Source: an uncultured bacterium
GTDB lineage: Bacteria > Bacillota > Clostridia > Oscillospirales > Oscillospiraceae
Length of the DNA: 64,000 bases
Assembly (NCBI GenBank): GCA_947383145.1
Contig: CANDCH010000002.1
Location: forward strand, 174,204 to 238,203
Direction of reading: 5' to 3'
The position numbers and the translations under genes are program-made. Below, one piece after another: positions 42,024 through 50,443 of this stretch. Each line of letters begins with the position of its first letter. Position 1 is the stretch's first letter. The notes beneath the pieces were generated by a model. That model worked only from the letters and a program-made list of their open reading frames with translations. It did not search any database and had not been told where the DNA came from.

Positions 42024-43164
42024 GGGAATCGCTGATTTAATCGACGGCGGAAAAGGGATATGATAAAATAGGGAAAAAGGGGGGTCACGAAATGAAACAG
42101 GAAAGTTTCAGCGACATGGAATACGGCTGCCGGAAAAAGAAGACAAAGCGGGAAGAATTTCTGGAAATCATGGACGAGATCATCCCATGGGACGAATTGG
42201 TATCGCTCATCGTACCCCACTATCCCAGTGGGAGGCGCGGCCGCCCGCCCATTGAGATTGAAACCATGCTTCGAATGTATCTGCTGCAATGCTGGTTCAC
42301 CCTGTCCGACGAAGGCGTGGAAGAGGCCATTTATGACAGCTATGCCATGCGAAAATTCATGGGGATCCACTTTTTGGAGCAGGACGTCCCGGACGCCACC
42401 ACCCTGCTGCACTTCCGGCACCTGCTGGAGGACAAGGGCATCGGCAGGCTGTTTTTTGACGCGATCAACCGCTGCCTGGAGCGGGCCGGACGGATCATGC
42501 GCGGCGGCGCCATTGTGGACGCCACGCTGATCAGCGCGCCCAGCTCCACAAAAAACGCGGAGAAAAAACGGGACCCGGAGACGCACTCGGTGAAGAAGGG
42601 GAACCAGTGGCATTTTGGCATGAAGTGCCACACAGGTGTGGATGCCGGGAGCGGCTTTGTTCACACGGTAGAGGCCACCGCCGCCAATGTCCATGATGTC
42701 ACTGTGGCGGCAAAACTTCTGCGGGAAGATGACGCGGTGGTTTACGGGGACAGCGCCTATCTCGGGATAGAGAAACCGTATCAACCGCCGGCCGGGCCGG
42801 CTGCCAAAGGTTTCAGACAATGCCATTGGCTGGGAGCGGTATATTGAAAGCAAAAAATCATCTGTGCGCTGCAAAGTGGAAAACCCCTACCGGATCGTGA
42901 AGAATATCTTCGGTTTCCAAAAGGCCGTTTACAGGGGGCTGAGAAAGAACCTGAACCGCTTACACATACTTTTCGCCAGCGCGAATCTGTATCTGCTTGC
43001 CAGGACGGGCGGCTCTCTATCCCCCGCTTAGGGTTTTTGCGCCCTTTGGACGGGATGTGTATGGGAAACGAGAATACCTCCCTCAAATATGCTCCTTGAT
43101 TTGATGTTTGGCTTCACGTTTAACTACTTGCCGCCGTTTTGCTGGCTTTAATCAGCGCTTTCCC
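42024..43164 (+). mobile_element. IS5-family insertion sequence, right copy (defective)
   Basis: About 1.14 kb with ends GGGAATCGCTGATTTAATC and GGGAAAGCGCTGATTAAAGC. It is closely similar to the left copy over its whole length but in opposite orientation. No clean target duplication is seen (TTA on the left, AAA on the right). The element has a 44-bp internal deletion. Confidence 0.85.
42092..43030 (+). pseudogene. IS5-family transposase, frameshifted by a 44-bp deletion
   Basis: Residues 1-230 match the left-copy transposase almost exactly. After SAYLGIEK a 44-bp deletion (relative to the left copy, next to 42779) shifts the frame and the reading ends at 42847. The missing frame resumes with RINRRPGRLPKVSDNAIGWE and continues through CKVENPYRIVKNIFGF to a TAG at 43030. 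The catalytic Glu is therefore out of frame; the copy cannot supply its own transposase. Confidence 0.9.
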
Positions 43165-43513
43165 AAATTTCAGGTACTTGGTCAACAGCTCCATTTTGTC
43201 TTAAAGTTGCTACTCCGATATTTATGCTTTTCGGATGGAATGACCGGGGTCTGCTGGGGGCCGCCTTGTCAACCAAGATAGGGCGGCCCCAGTGGACTCC
43301 GGCCATATCGCGCAAAAACCGCCGCTTTGAGTTTTCACCAATAGCGGCGGTCTGGTGTAGGTTGGCTCTATTCTTTATGTGTTGTGTTATTATGCCCTTA
43401 TAGCACACCAGGCACAAAAAAGAAAACGGAGGGGCTTTTTTTCGGGCCGCTTGTGCAGGGCGCTGAACCTGTGGTATGATGGATGCACGATTTATAAGCA
43501 GGGAGGGTTTGGG
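43165..43513. other. Gap between IS5 right copy and the truncated racemase
   Basis: 349 bases without a complete gene. On the minus strand 43195-43165 encodes MELLTKYLKF up to the IS edge. Two hairpins follow: GGGGCCGCC..GGCGGCCCC (about 43257-43290) and ACCGCCGCT..AGCGGCGGT (about 43323-43357). A weak promoter for the racemase, TTGTGC (43451) and TATGAT (43475-43480) with 18-base spacing, precedes a GGGAGGG site. Confidence 0.5.
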
Positions 43514-43945
43514 ATGAAAACGATTGGTCTGATCGGCGGGATGAGCTGGGAGAGCACGGTTCCCTATTACCGGATCATCAACGAAGAGGCGAGGCGCAGG
43601 CTTGGTGGGCTGCATTCCGCAAAGATCGTTCTTTATAGCGTGGAGTTTGCCGAGATTGAGCGGTGCCAGTCCAGCGGCGACTGGGAAAAGAGCGGCGATA
43701 TTTTGGGCAGAGCCGCCCAAGGGCTGGAGTCCGCCGGCGCGGACTTCCTTCTGATCTGCACCAATACGATGCACAAGGTCGCCCCACAGATTGCTTCCAT
43801 GGTGGGCATCCCCATCGTGCATATCGCGGATGCCACGGCGGACGAGTTGGAAAAGGACCACGTCCGCCGGGTGGGGCTGCTGGGGACAAAGTACACCATT
43901 CCCCACCGCAACCGCTTCGCTGGGTTGCGGCGGGGCCCCATGTAA
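43514..43945 (+). pseudogene. Aspartate/glutamate racemase family gene, 3' truncated
   Basis: The ATG at 43514 has GGGAGGG upstream. About 129 residues match the N-terminal lobe: MKTIGLIGGMSWESTVPYYR (catalytic lobe start), CTNTMHKVA with the first active-site Cys, and VGLLGTKYT. Then the frame runs into HRNRFAGLRRGPM and stops. These last codons are encoded by a GGGGCCCC..GTGGGGA repeat module (about 43896-43940), not by racemase sequence, so the second lobe (with the other active-site Cys) is gone. Such enzymes are about 230 residues. Confidence 0.85.
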
Positions 43946-43949
43946 ATGG

Positions 43950-44086
43950 TCACCGCTCCTGGTGCCTGGGAGGCTTCCGGGATTTCAGATCGTAGTGCTC
44001 TATCGGAACATCCCGCAGGTCCAGGGCCTGCTTGTTAGGAACATAGCACGAATACCGGGCGAAGTTGAACCCCTGGCAGTCCACTA
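43950..44086 (-). pseudogene. C-terminal part of a small gene split by the IS427-like element
   Basis: Minus strand reading from the IS edge gives LVDCQGFNFARYSCYVPNKQ, then ALDLRDVPIEHYDLKS and RKPPRHQER with a TGA at 43952-43950. It continues exactly in frame from the fragment at 44942-45016 once the IS and one TA are removed. Family not recognised with certainty; such short domains with a YARY/FARY segment are found in several Clostridia proteins. Confidence 0.6.
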
Positions 44087-44941
44087 GGCCTTGTTTGAAA
44101 AATAAAAATTGCACAAATCAATAGTAAGTGCGAAAATAGGGACATGAAACGATATGAATTGACAAAAGAACAATGGGAGCGTGTGAAAGCGATACTTCCG
44201 CCAGAAAGAACAGGACAGCGGGGCCGTCCACGGAAAGATGATAGAAAAATGCTCAATGGGATGCTTTGGATCGCCCACAGCGGAGCACAGTGGCGGGAAC
44301 TGCCGGAGGTGTATGGCCCATGGCAGTCTGTGTACGCCCGATTTGCCAAATGGCGGGACGACGGCACATTGGAAGCCGTGTTTCGCGCATTGTCCGCAGA
44401 TGCGGATATGGAAAACCTGAGCTTGGACTCTACTTGCATCAAGGTTCATGAAAGTGCCAATGGAGGGGGAAAAAACGGCAGATAAGGCAATCGGGCGAAC
44501 CAGAGGCGGGTTGAATGCAAAGCTGCACGCTATTGTGGATGGACTGGAGAACCCGGTTGGATTCATGCTGTCTGCGGGAAATGACCATGATTCAGTCCAT
44601 GCTGTTGAATTACTGGAAAAGGTCGAAATCGGCGGCAGCAATGTACTAGCGGATCGTGCTTATGGGGCAAAGGCCATCCGAGCTTATATCTCAGGGCAGG
44701 GCGCCAGCTATGTGATTCCACCACGGAGCAATGTTTCTGATCCGTGGTCGGTAGATTGGTGGCTATAAAGAGCGCCATTTGGTTGAGTGCTTCTTTCAAA
44801 AGCTCAAATGGTTTCGTAGGATTGCCACAAGGTATGACAAATTGGATGCTTCTTTTCTCGCCTTTGTGTACTTGGCCTCTATCTCTATTTTGTTGATTTA
44901 GCACTGCTCTCTTGATTTTTCAAACAACACCTAATATCCCA
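44087..44941 (+). mobile_element. IS5-superfamily insertion sequence (IS427-like)
   Basis: 855 bp with near-identical terminal repeats (GGCCTTGTTTGAAAAAT and GGTGTTGTTTGAAAAAT). It is flanked by TA on both sides (44085-44086 and 44942-44943), the duplication expected for this group. Removing it restores an open frame on the minus strand. Confidence 0.88.
44144..44901 (+). pseudogene. IS427-like transposase with two frameshifts
   Basis: First segment 44144-44485: KRYELTKEQWERVKAILPPE, GRPRKDDRKMLNGMLWIAHS, SLDSTCIKVHESANGG. The frame changes (+1 or -2) at a G5A6 run (about 44463-44474) into EKTADKAIGRTRGGLNAKLH, LADRAYGAKAIRAYI. This may be the slippage used by this group or a mutation. A second shift near 44766 (two bases missing in CTATAAAG) separates it from YKERHLVECFFQKLKWFRR, which carries the catalytic Glu and ends at 44901. 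The second shift makes it inactive. Confidence 0.85.
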
Positions 44942-45016
44942 TCCTTACGGCCCCTGGTGGTCACCAGCAGGCAACGGGTCACCCCCTTGTCATAGCCGGT
45001 GAGGTTCTTACTTGGG
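44942..45016 (-). pseudogene. Upstream part of the small gene split by the IS427-like element
   Basis: Minus strand IPSKNLTGYDKGVTRCLLVT, then TRGRKDGIL running up to the IS edge and continuing at 44086 as VDCQGFNFARY. Its own N-terminus is missing: upstream sequence belongs to the yyaL remnant on the other strand. Confidence 0.55.
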
Positions 45017-45759
45017 ATGAGAAAAGGCATTCCCAACTTCCTGGAACAGCCGGAATTTGACCGGGAGCCGGAGGGAATGGCCGCCCTGCGGGAGAAGGTG
45101 TACGCCTACCGTCTGGGGCGGACGGCCCTCCACCGGGACGACAAGGTGCTCGCCGCCTGGAACGGGCTGGCGCTGGCGGCGCTGGCCCGGGCGGGGCTGA
45201 TCTTGGACGAGCCCCGGTATCTGGACGCCTCCCGCCGGACGGCGGAGTTTCTGGAGGGAAAGCTCACCGGCTCCGATGGGAAGCTGCTGGCCCGCTGGCG
45301 GGACGGGGACGCCGCCCATTCGGGGAAGCTGGACGACTACGCCTTTTACGCCTATGGACTGATGGAGCCGTACGGCGCAACCTTTGATGTCTCCTATCTC
45401 GCCCGCGCGGCGGAACTCCAATTGTCCTGGCTGACAGGGCGGCGGAGGACTATCCCGCCGGGCACAGCGCTGCCATGCTGGTGCTTTTGGAGGAACTGTG
45501 GCCGTCCGCCAAGCTGGTGGTCACGGCGCGGGAAGTGCCGGAGGAATTGCGGGCCTTTCTGCGGGAAAGGCCCCGCGCGGGACTGGCGGTGCTGGTGAAG
45601 ACGCGGTCGAACGCCCAGGCACTGGCCGCAATTGCTCTCTTTACAAAAGATTACCCCATCCCGGAGCGGGGAACGCGGTACTACCTGTGCCGGGGCGGGG
45701 CCTGCGCCCAGCCCGTAGACAGCACCCTGGAGTTGGAAGCTCTTTTGGAGCGGTTCTGA
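45017..45759 (+). pseudogene. yyaL-like (thioredoxin-domain/DUF255) gene, C-terminal remnant
   Basis: The reading LGRTALHRDDKVLAAWNGLA, GLILDEPRYLDASRRTAEFL and SGKLDDYAFYAYGLME is the alpha/alpha-barrel part of YyaL/spermatogenesis-associated-20 proteins. The N-terminal thioredoxin domain is absent. After ATFDVSYLARAAELQ the sequence jumps into another frame (ADRAAEDYPAGHSAAMLVLL, to ERF at 45759), with part of the barrel missing, indicating an internal deletion plus frameshift. The tail is a normal C-terminus (RYYLCRGGACAQP). Full-length YyaL has about 650 residues. Confidence 0.82.
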
Positions 45760-45765
45760 AAGAAA

Positions 45766-45800
45766 ACGAGACCCACCCCGAATGGAGGGGCGGGTCTCGT
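45766..45800. terminator. Bidirectional terminator after yyaL remnant
   Basis: ACGAGACCC-A-CCCC pairs with GGGG-C-GGGTCTCGT around a 7-base loop, between the yyaL remnant and the convergent 57-residue gene. Confidence 0.8.
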
Positions 45801-45808
45801 CCGCTGTG

Positions 45809-45982
45809 TCAATCGTCGCCCCGCAGAAGGTTCTGAGCGTAATCCTTCAAGCTGGCAAAAGAGTTGACGCTGTCGGCGCGGGTGCTGATCTGCTCCCTGG
45901 CGTAGTCCGGGAGAGTGTCAAAATAGCGCTTGGCCTCCGGCTCACTGCGCAGCAGGGTGTCTAAATCAGAATAGTGCTGCAT
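45809..45982 (-). CDS. Small acidic protein of unknown function (57 aa)
   Basis: 57 residues, MQHYSDLDTLLRSEPEAKRY, then FDTLPDYAREQIS and SVNSFASLKDYAQNLLRGDD. GAGGTGATATTTC precedes the ATG. The Y-F-D-x-L-P-x-Y-V/A-R-E-Q-I pattern is a recurring small protein in gut Clostridia, to my memory without known role. It is predicted all-helical and cytosolic. The convergent terminator and next gene, with the same type of ribosome-binding site, support that it is real. Confidence 0.75.
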   Translation of the reverse strand: MQHYSDLDTLLRSEPEAKRYFDTLPDYAREQISTRADSVNSFASLKDYAQNLLRGDD

Positions 45983-46033
45983 GAAATATCACCTCACGGA
46001 TATGGTTTGCGGCCCGGGGGAAAAGTATGCGGC

Positions 46034-46186
46034 CTATTGGAGCTCCTGCAAATCGGCGGCGGGCAAGTCGTTCTCCACGTTGTCCCGCGCCAAGTCGTTG
46101 TCAATGGCCGGATAGATTTTTGGCGGAATGGGGCGCTTGATCTTGTCCGGGCTTGACAGTGAAGGCTCGGTTTTCTTTTGATCCAT
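46034..46186 (-). CDS. Small hydrophilic protein of unknown function (50 aa)
   Basis: 50 residues beginning MDQKKTEPSLSSPDKIKRPI and ending NDLPAADLQELQ. GAGGTGACCTTT precedes the ATG, the same ribosome-binding pattern as the gene 51 bases downstream, so they are likely one transcript. No signal peptide, no cysteines, probably disordered. Not recognised. Confidence 0.6.
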   Translation of the reverse strand: MDQKKTEPSLSSPDKIKRPIPPKIYPAIDNDLARDNVENDLPAADLQELQ

Positions 46187-46468
46187 AAAGGTCACCTCGC
46201 GGATACCTCCTAAGTTTTTTTGAAGGGAGAACCGGGGCGTGAGTCCGTTCGGTAAGGTAAATGAGGAATACCTGGAGCAACAGGAGAGCAGGCCCTGAGC
46301 ACCGCCCCCCCAGGCGCGGGCGGTGGACCTGACCCGCGTTCAGGACCCGGACGCCGGCGGCAGCACCAATAAGGGTGACACCAGTCGTAACCCGCGCGCG
46401 CCGGAAGGGCCATGGGGCAACGCCGCCGAAATCGGGCCTCCGTAAGCAGGGGAGGCATCCCCATGGAT
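46187..46468. other. Intergenic region between small-protein genes and groEL
   Basis: No gene supported. On the plus strand short open stretches (for example TNKGDTSRNPRAPEGPWGNA near 46360-46430, then a stop) look like decayed coding sequence, but there is no start or ribosome-binding site. Confidence 0.4.
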
Positions 46469-46476
46469 GGAGGAAA

Positions 46477-46510
46477 AAAGGACCCCAGGCCTGGAAGCCT
46501 GGGGTCCTTT
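46477..46510 (-). terminator. groL: Terminator of groESL
   Basis: Perfect 14-bp stem AAAGGACCCCAGGC with its complement, 6-base loop, followed on the minus strand by TTTTTT. It lies 7 bases past the groEL stop. Confidence 0.92.
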
Positions 46511-46516
46511 CTTATC

Positions 46517-48370
<1,854 letters not shown>

Positions 48371-48428
48371 TTACTCCACGATGGCCAGAATGTCGTTCTG
48401 GCGGACGATGGTGTACTCCTCGCCGTCC
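48371..48428 (-). pseudogene. Duplicated 3' end of groES
   Basis: 58 bases identical to the groES 3' end (48578-48635) except for one base. It encodes the last 18 residues (DGEEYTIVRQNDILAIVE) plus TAA, in the same orientation, 207 bases downstream of the real end. It has no start codon or ribosome-binding site. Confidence 0.95.
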
Positions 48429-48577
48429 TTCCCCACGAAACCTTGTTTCGCGGGGGCCCCTTTGGGATTTCATATGCGGCTGCCGGAAGTGAATTCCGCC
48501 AGCCTCCGGCGCTCACGCGCCGCCCCATCCTGCGATGGGGCCCCAGGCGGACGGCTCCCAAATGCAGGCCAGAGAAG
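48429..48577 (-). repeat. Hairpin-rich spacer between groES and its duplicated tail
   Basis: About 149 bases. On the minus strand it includes GGGGCCCCATC..GATGGGGCGGC, GGCGCGTGAGCGCC and, against the duplicate, GGGGCCCCCGCGAAACAAGG with TTTCGTGGGGA. The last is the same module found after livF and in the truncated racemase. Together with 48143-48370 it makes a 435-base gap with no gene. Confidence 0.75.
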
Positions 48578-48862
48578 TTACTCCACGATGGCCAGAATGT
48601 CGTTCTGCCGGACGATGGTGTACTCCTCGCCGTCCACTTTGACCTCGGTGCCGGAATACTTGCTGGTGAGCACCTTGTCGCCCACCTTCACGGTCATGAC
48701 GACCTCCTTGCCGTCCACCGTGCCGCCGGGGCCAACGGCCACCACCTCGGCCATTTCGGGCTTCTCCTTGGAGCTGCCGGTGAGGATGATGCCGCCCTTG
48801 GTCTTCTCCTCGGCCTCCAGGGCCTTGAGGATCACGCGGTCGGACAGGGGTTTGAGATTCAT
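48578..48862 (-). CDS. groES: Co-chaperonin GroES
   Basis: 94 residues. Caps GroEL as a heptamer. MNLKPLSDRVILKALEAEEK, the mobile loop KTKGGIILTGSSKEKPEMAE and VGDKVLTSKYSGTEVKVDGEEY are standard. GGAGG precedes the ATG. The gene is under a CIRCE operator, so it belongs to the HrcA regulon. Confidence 0.97.
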   Translation of the reverse strand: MNLKPLSDRVILKALEAEEKTKGGIILTGSSKEKPEMAEVVAVGPGGTVDGKEVVMTVKVGDKVLTSKYSGTEVKVDGEEYTIVRQNDILAIVE

Positions 48863-48929
48863 AACAGGGTTCCTCCTTATTTGTAGTTTACGTATTCACT
48901 GTATGCGCGGCGGACCGCGCTTCCGGGCG

Positions 48930-48956
48930 TTAGCACTCAATCTTCCTGAGTGCTAA
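48930..48956 (-). promoter_or_regulatory. groES: CIRCE operator (HrcA-binding) of groESL
   Basis: TTAGCACTC-N9-GAGTGCTAA, a perfect consensus match, located between the promoter and the groES start. An extra half-site GAGTGCTAA is at 49063-49071, inside another inverted repeat (CACTCCCCGT..ACGGGGAGAGTG). Confidence 0.97.
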
Positions 48957-48967
48957 CCACGAGTATG

Positions 48968-48996
48968 ATAATACCCTCTTTCCCGGAAAAAATCAA
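48968..48996 (-). promoter_or_regulatory. groES: Promoter of groESL
   Basis: Minus strand TTGATT (48996-48991), 17-base spacer, TATTAT (48973-48968), a dozen bases ahead of CIRCE. Confidence 0.75.
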
Positions 48997-49092
48997 CCCC
49001 CCAATTCAAAAATTTTGGGCTGAGCGGCAAAAATTCACTCCCCGTTCACAATCTCACGGGGAGAGTGCTAATTTGCGGCCCGGTTCGCGCGC

Positions 49093-49138
49093 AATATACA
49101 AAAGGTCCGCCGGGTTTCCGGCGGGCCTCTTGTATATT
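49093..49138 (-). terminator. nrdR: Terminator of nrdR
   Basis: A 21-bp stem with one unpaired site (AATATACAAAAGGTCCGCCGG and its complement) and a GTTT loop, 30 bases past the nrdR stop. Confidence 0.88.
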
Positions 49139-49168
49139 TTGACCGAACAGGCCGGACGCGCGGCCGGA

Positions 49169-49636
49169 TTACTTTTCCTCCAGCAGCTTGGTCAGCTCGG
49201 CCATAAAGGTGTTGATGTCCTTGAACTGGCGGTACACCGACGCGAAGCGCACATAGGACACCTCGTCCACATCCTTCAGCTTTTCCATCACCAGCTCGCC
49301 GATTTCGGTGCTGGGCACCTCCCGCTCCATCTCGTTCTGGAGGGACTGCTCAATCTCCCCCGCCAGCCGCTCCAGCGTGGAGGTGGGCACGGAGCGCTTC
49401 TCACAGGCCTTGAGCATGCTGCCCATCAGCTTGCTTCTGTCGAACGCCTGACGGCTGCCGTCCCGCTTGATCACCATCAGGGGCAGGCTCTCCATGATCT
49501 CATAGGTGGTGAAGCGCTTGCGGCAGGACAGGCACTCCCGGCGGCGGCGGATGCTGTTTCCCTCGTCGGCGGGCCGGGAATCCACCACCTTGCTCTCTAA
49601 ATGGGCACAGTACGGGCACTTCATAACGGCATTCAT
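49169..49636 (-). CDS. nrdR: Transcriptional repressor NrdR
   Basis: 155 residues. Zinc ribbon CPYC..CLSC with [17 protein letters not shown], then an ATP-cone domain ([20 protein letters not shown]). Represses ribonucleotide reductase genes when dATP is high. GGAAGG lies upstream; an ATG four codons in (MKCPYC) is the more usual family start and cannot be excluded. Confidence 0.95.
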   Translation of the reverse strand: MNAVMKCPYCAHLESKVVDSRPADEGNSIRRRRECLSCRKRFTTYEIMESLPLMVIKRDGSRQAFDRSKLMGSMLKACEKRSVPTSTLERLAGEIEQSLQNEMEREVPSTEIGELVMEKLKDVDEVSYVRFASVYRQFKDINTFMAELTKLLEEK

Positions 49637-49726
49637 CCTTCCAGGTTGAAATCAGCGCTTATGACGGGCGGGGCTATGCCGGACTGATCACATTATAGCA
49701 TAGCGTACCATATTTGGGTACTGTTT

Positions 49727-49754
49727 TTGAAAATTTTTTTCCAGGCCGTATAAT
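49727..49754 (+). promoter_or_regulatory. Promoter of the Asn/Gln-rich small gene
   Basis: TTGAAA (49727-49732), 16-base spacer, TATAAT (49749-49754), about 44 bases before the start codon. Confidence 0.65.
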
Positions 49755-49797
49755 ACGGGAAATCCGGTGGCATACTGTCCTGCGTGAGGTGATAATC

Positions 49798-49953
49798 ATG
49801 GACAACCGCAATTTCAACAATCCTGAGAACAAGAATCAGCAGAACGGCCAAAACAAGAACCAGCAGAGCAGCCAGAACAAGAACCAGCAGAACGGCCAGA
49901 ACAAGAAGGACTCCAACGGCCCTGAGAACCGGAACAGCAACCGGGGCTACTGA
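49798..49953 (+). CDS. Asn/Gln-rich small repeat protein
   Basis: 51 residues. GTGAGGTGATAATC precedes the ATG. The centre consists of tandem 8-9-residue units of the type NKNQQNGQ / NKNQQSSQ / NKNQQNGQ, flanked by PENKNQ and PENRNSN. Over half of the residues are Asn or Gln. It is soluble, without hydrophobic core, so probably disordered. Short proteins of this kind occur in gut Clostridia near other small genes; function unknown. A hairpin terminator follows. Confidence 0.72.
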   Translation: MDNRNFNNPENKNQQNGQNKNQQSSQNKNQQNGQNKKDSNGPENRNSNRGY

Positions 49954-49956
49954 GCG

Positions 49957-49999
49957 GAACGGAGGCGGAGGGCGGCTGCGCCCTCCGCCTTCCGTTTGA
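49957..49999 (+). terminator. Hairpin after the Asn/Gln-rich gene
   Basis: AACGGAGGCGGAGGGC pairs with GCCCTCCGCCTTCCGTTT around a short loop, just past the stop. Confidence 0.7.
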
Positions 50000-50012
50000 A
50001 GGAGGAAGCGTC

Positions 50013-50204
50013 ATGAGGCGAGAAAAGCCAGACGAACGGGAGCGCGCCGCCCGGGACCCCCGGTACCGCCCGCCCCCCTATGAGGACCTGTCCGACCTGG
50101 TGAAGGGCAGGCAGCAGGCCGGGCCCCAGTCCACCCCGCCCAGGGCGGGCTTTGAGCTGGACGAATGGCAGGACCTGGAGCTGTTTCACTCCCCGGAGCT
50201 GTAA
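50013..50204 (+). CDS. Small hydrophilic protein of unknown function (63 aa)
   Basis: 63 residues: a basic N-terminus (MRREKPDERERAARDPRYRP), then PPYEDLSDLVKGRQQ and an acidic end (FELDEWQDLELFHSPEL). TTGAAGGAGGAAGCGTC gives an excellent ribosome-binding site, which is the main evidence that it is translated. Not recognised. Confidence 0.65.
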   Translation: MRREKPDERERAARDPRYRPPPYEDLSDLVKGRQQAGPQSTPPRAGFELDEWQDLELFHSPEL

Positions 50205-50215
50205 CAACGGAACAA

Positions 50216-50431
50216 GCCGCCCCTCCCGACGGGAGGGGCGGCCAGCATGTCGAAACATTCTTTTCGACATGCTGGTTGCGATTTTTTGAACAAAGAAACG
50301 TTCAAAAAATCGACTGATTGAACGTGAAAGACACCCCTCCTGGGTTTCTTTCACACTATCTTCCTTCCCGATGCCGGCAAGATACGCACTCTATCGACAG
50401 TACAGCCGCCCCTCCCGACGGGAGGGGCGGC
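50216..50431. repeat. Hairpin cluster bounded by two identical terminators
   Basis: The 27-base palindromic terminator (GCCGCCCCTCCC-GAC-GGGAGGGGCGGC) occurs identically at 50216-50242 and 50405-50431. Between the copies are AGCATGTCGAA..TTCGACATGCT, GATTTTTTGAAC..GTTCAAAAAATC and GTGAAAG..CTTTCAC. There is no gene in 50205-50443. One copy probably terminates the 63-residue gene, the other the convergent phosphate transporter gene. Confidence 0.8.
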
Positions 50432-50443
50432 TTCATTGACGTT

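Noticed and set aside
43257-43357. Hairpins suspected to be part of a CRISPR or attachment site
   Set aside because: The two dyads differ in sequence, there are no regularly spaced repeats and no cas or integrase gene in the window.
44463-44474. Programmed frameshift in the IS427-like transposase taken as proof of activity
   Set aside because: The G5A6 run could be slippery, but the change is +1/-2 and a second two-base loss near 44766 disables the gene anyway.
46222-46446. Possible small gene on the plus strand before the groEL terminator
   Set aside because: Short frames broken by stops, no ribosome-binding site and no recognisable family; kept only as non-coding gap.
49035-49075. A second CIRCE operator near 49063
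   Set aside because: Only one half-site GAGTGCTAA; the opposite arm (CACTCCCCGT) does not match the CIRCE consensus.
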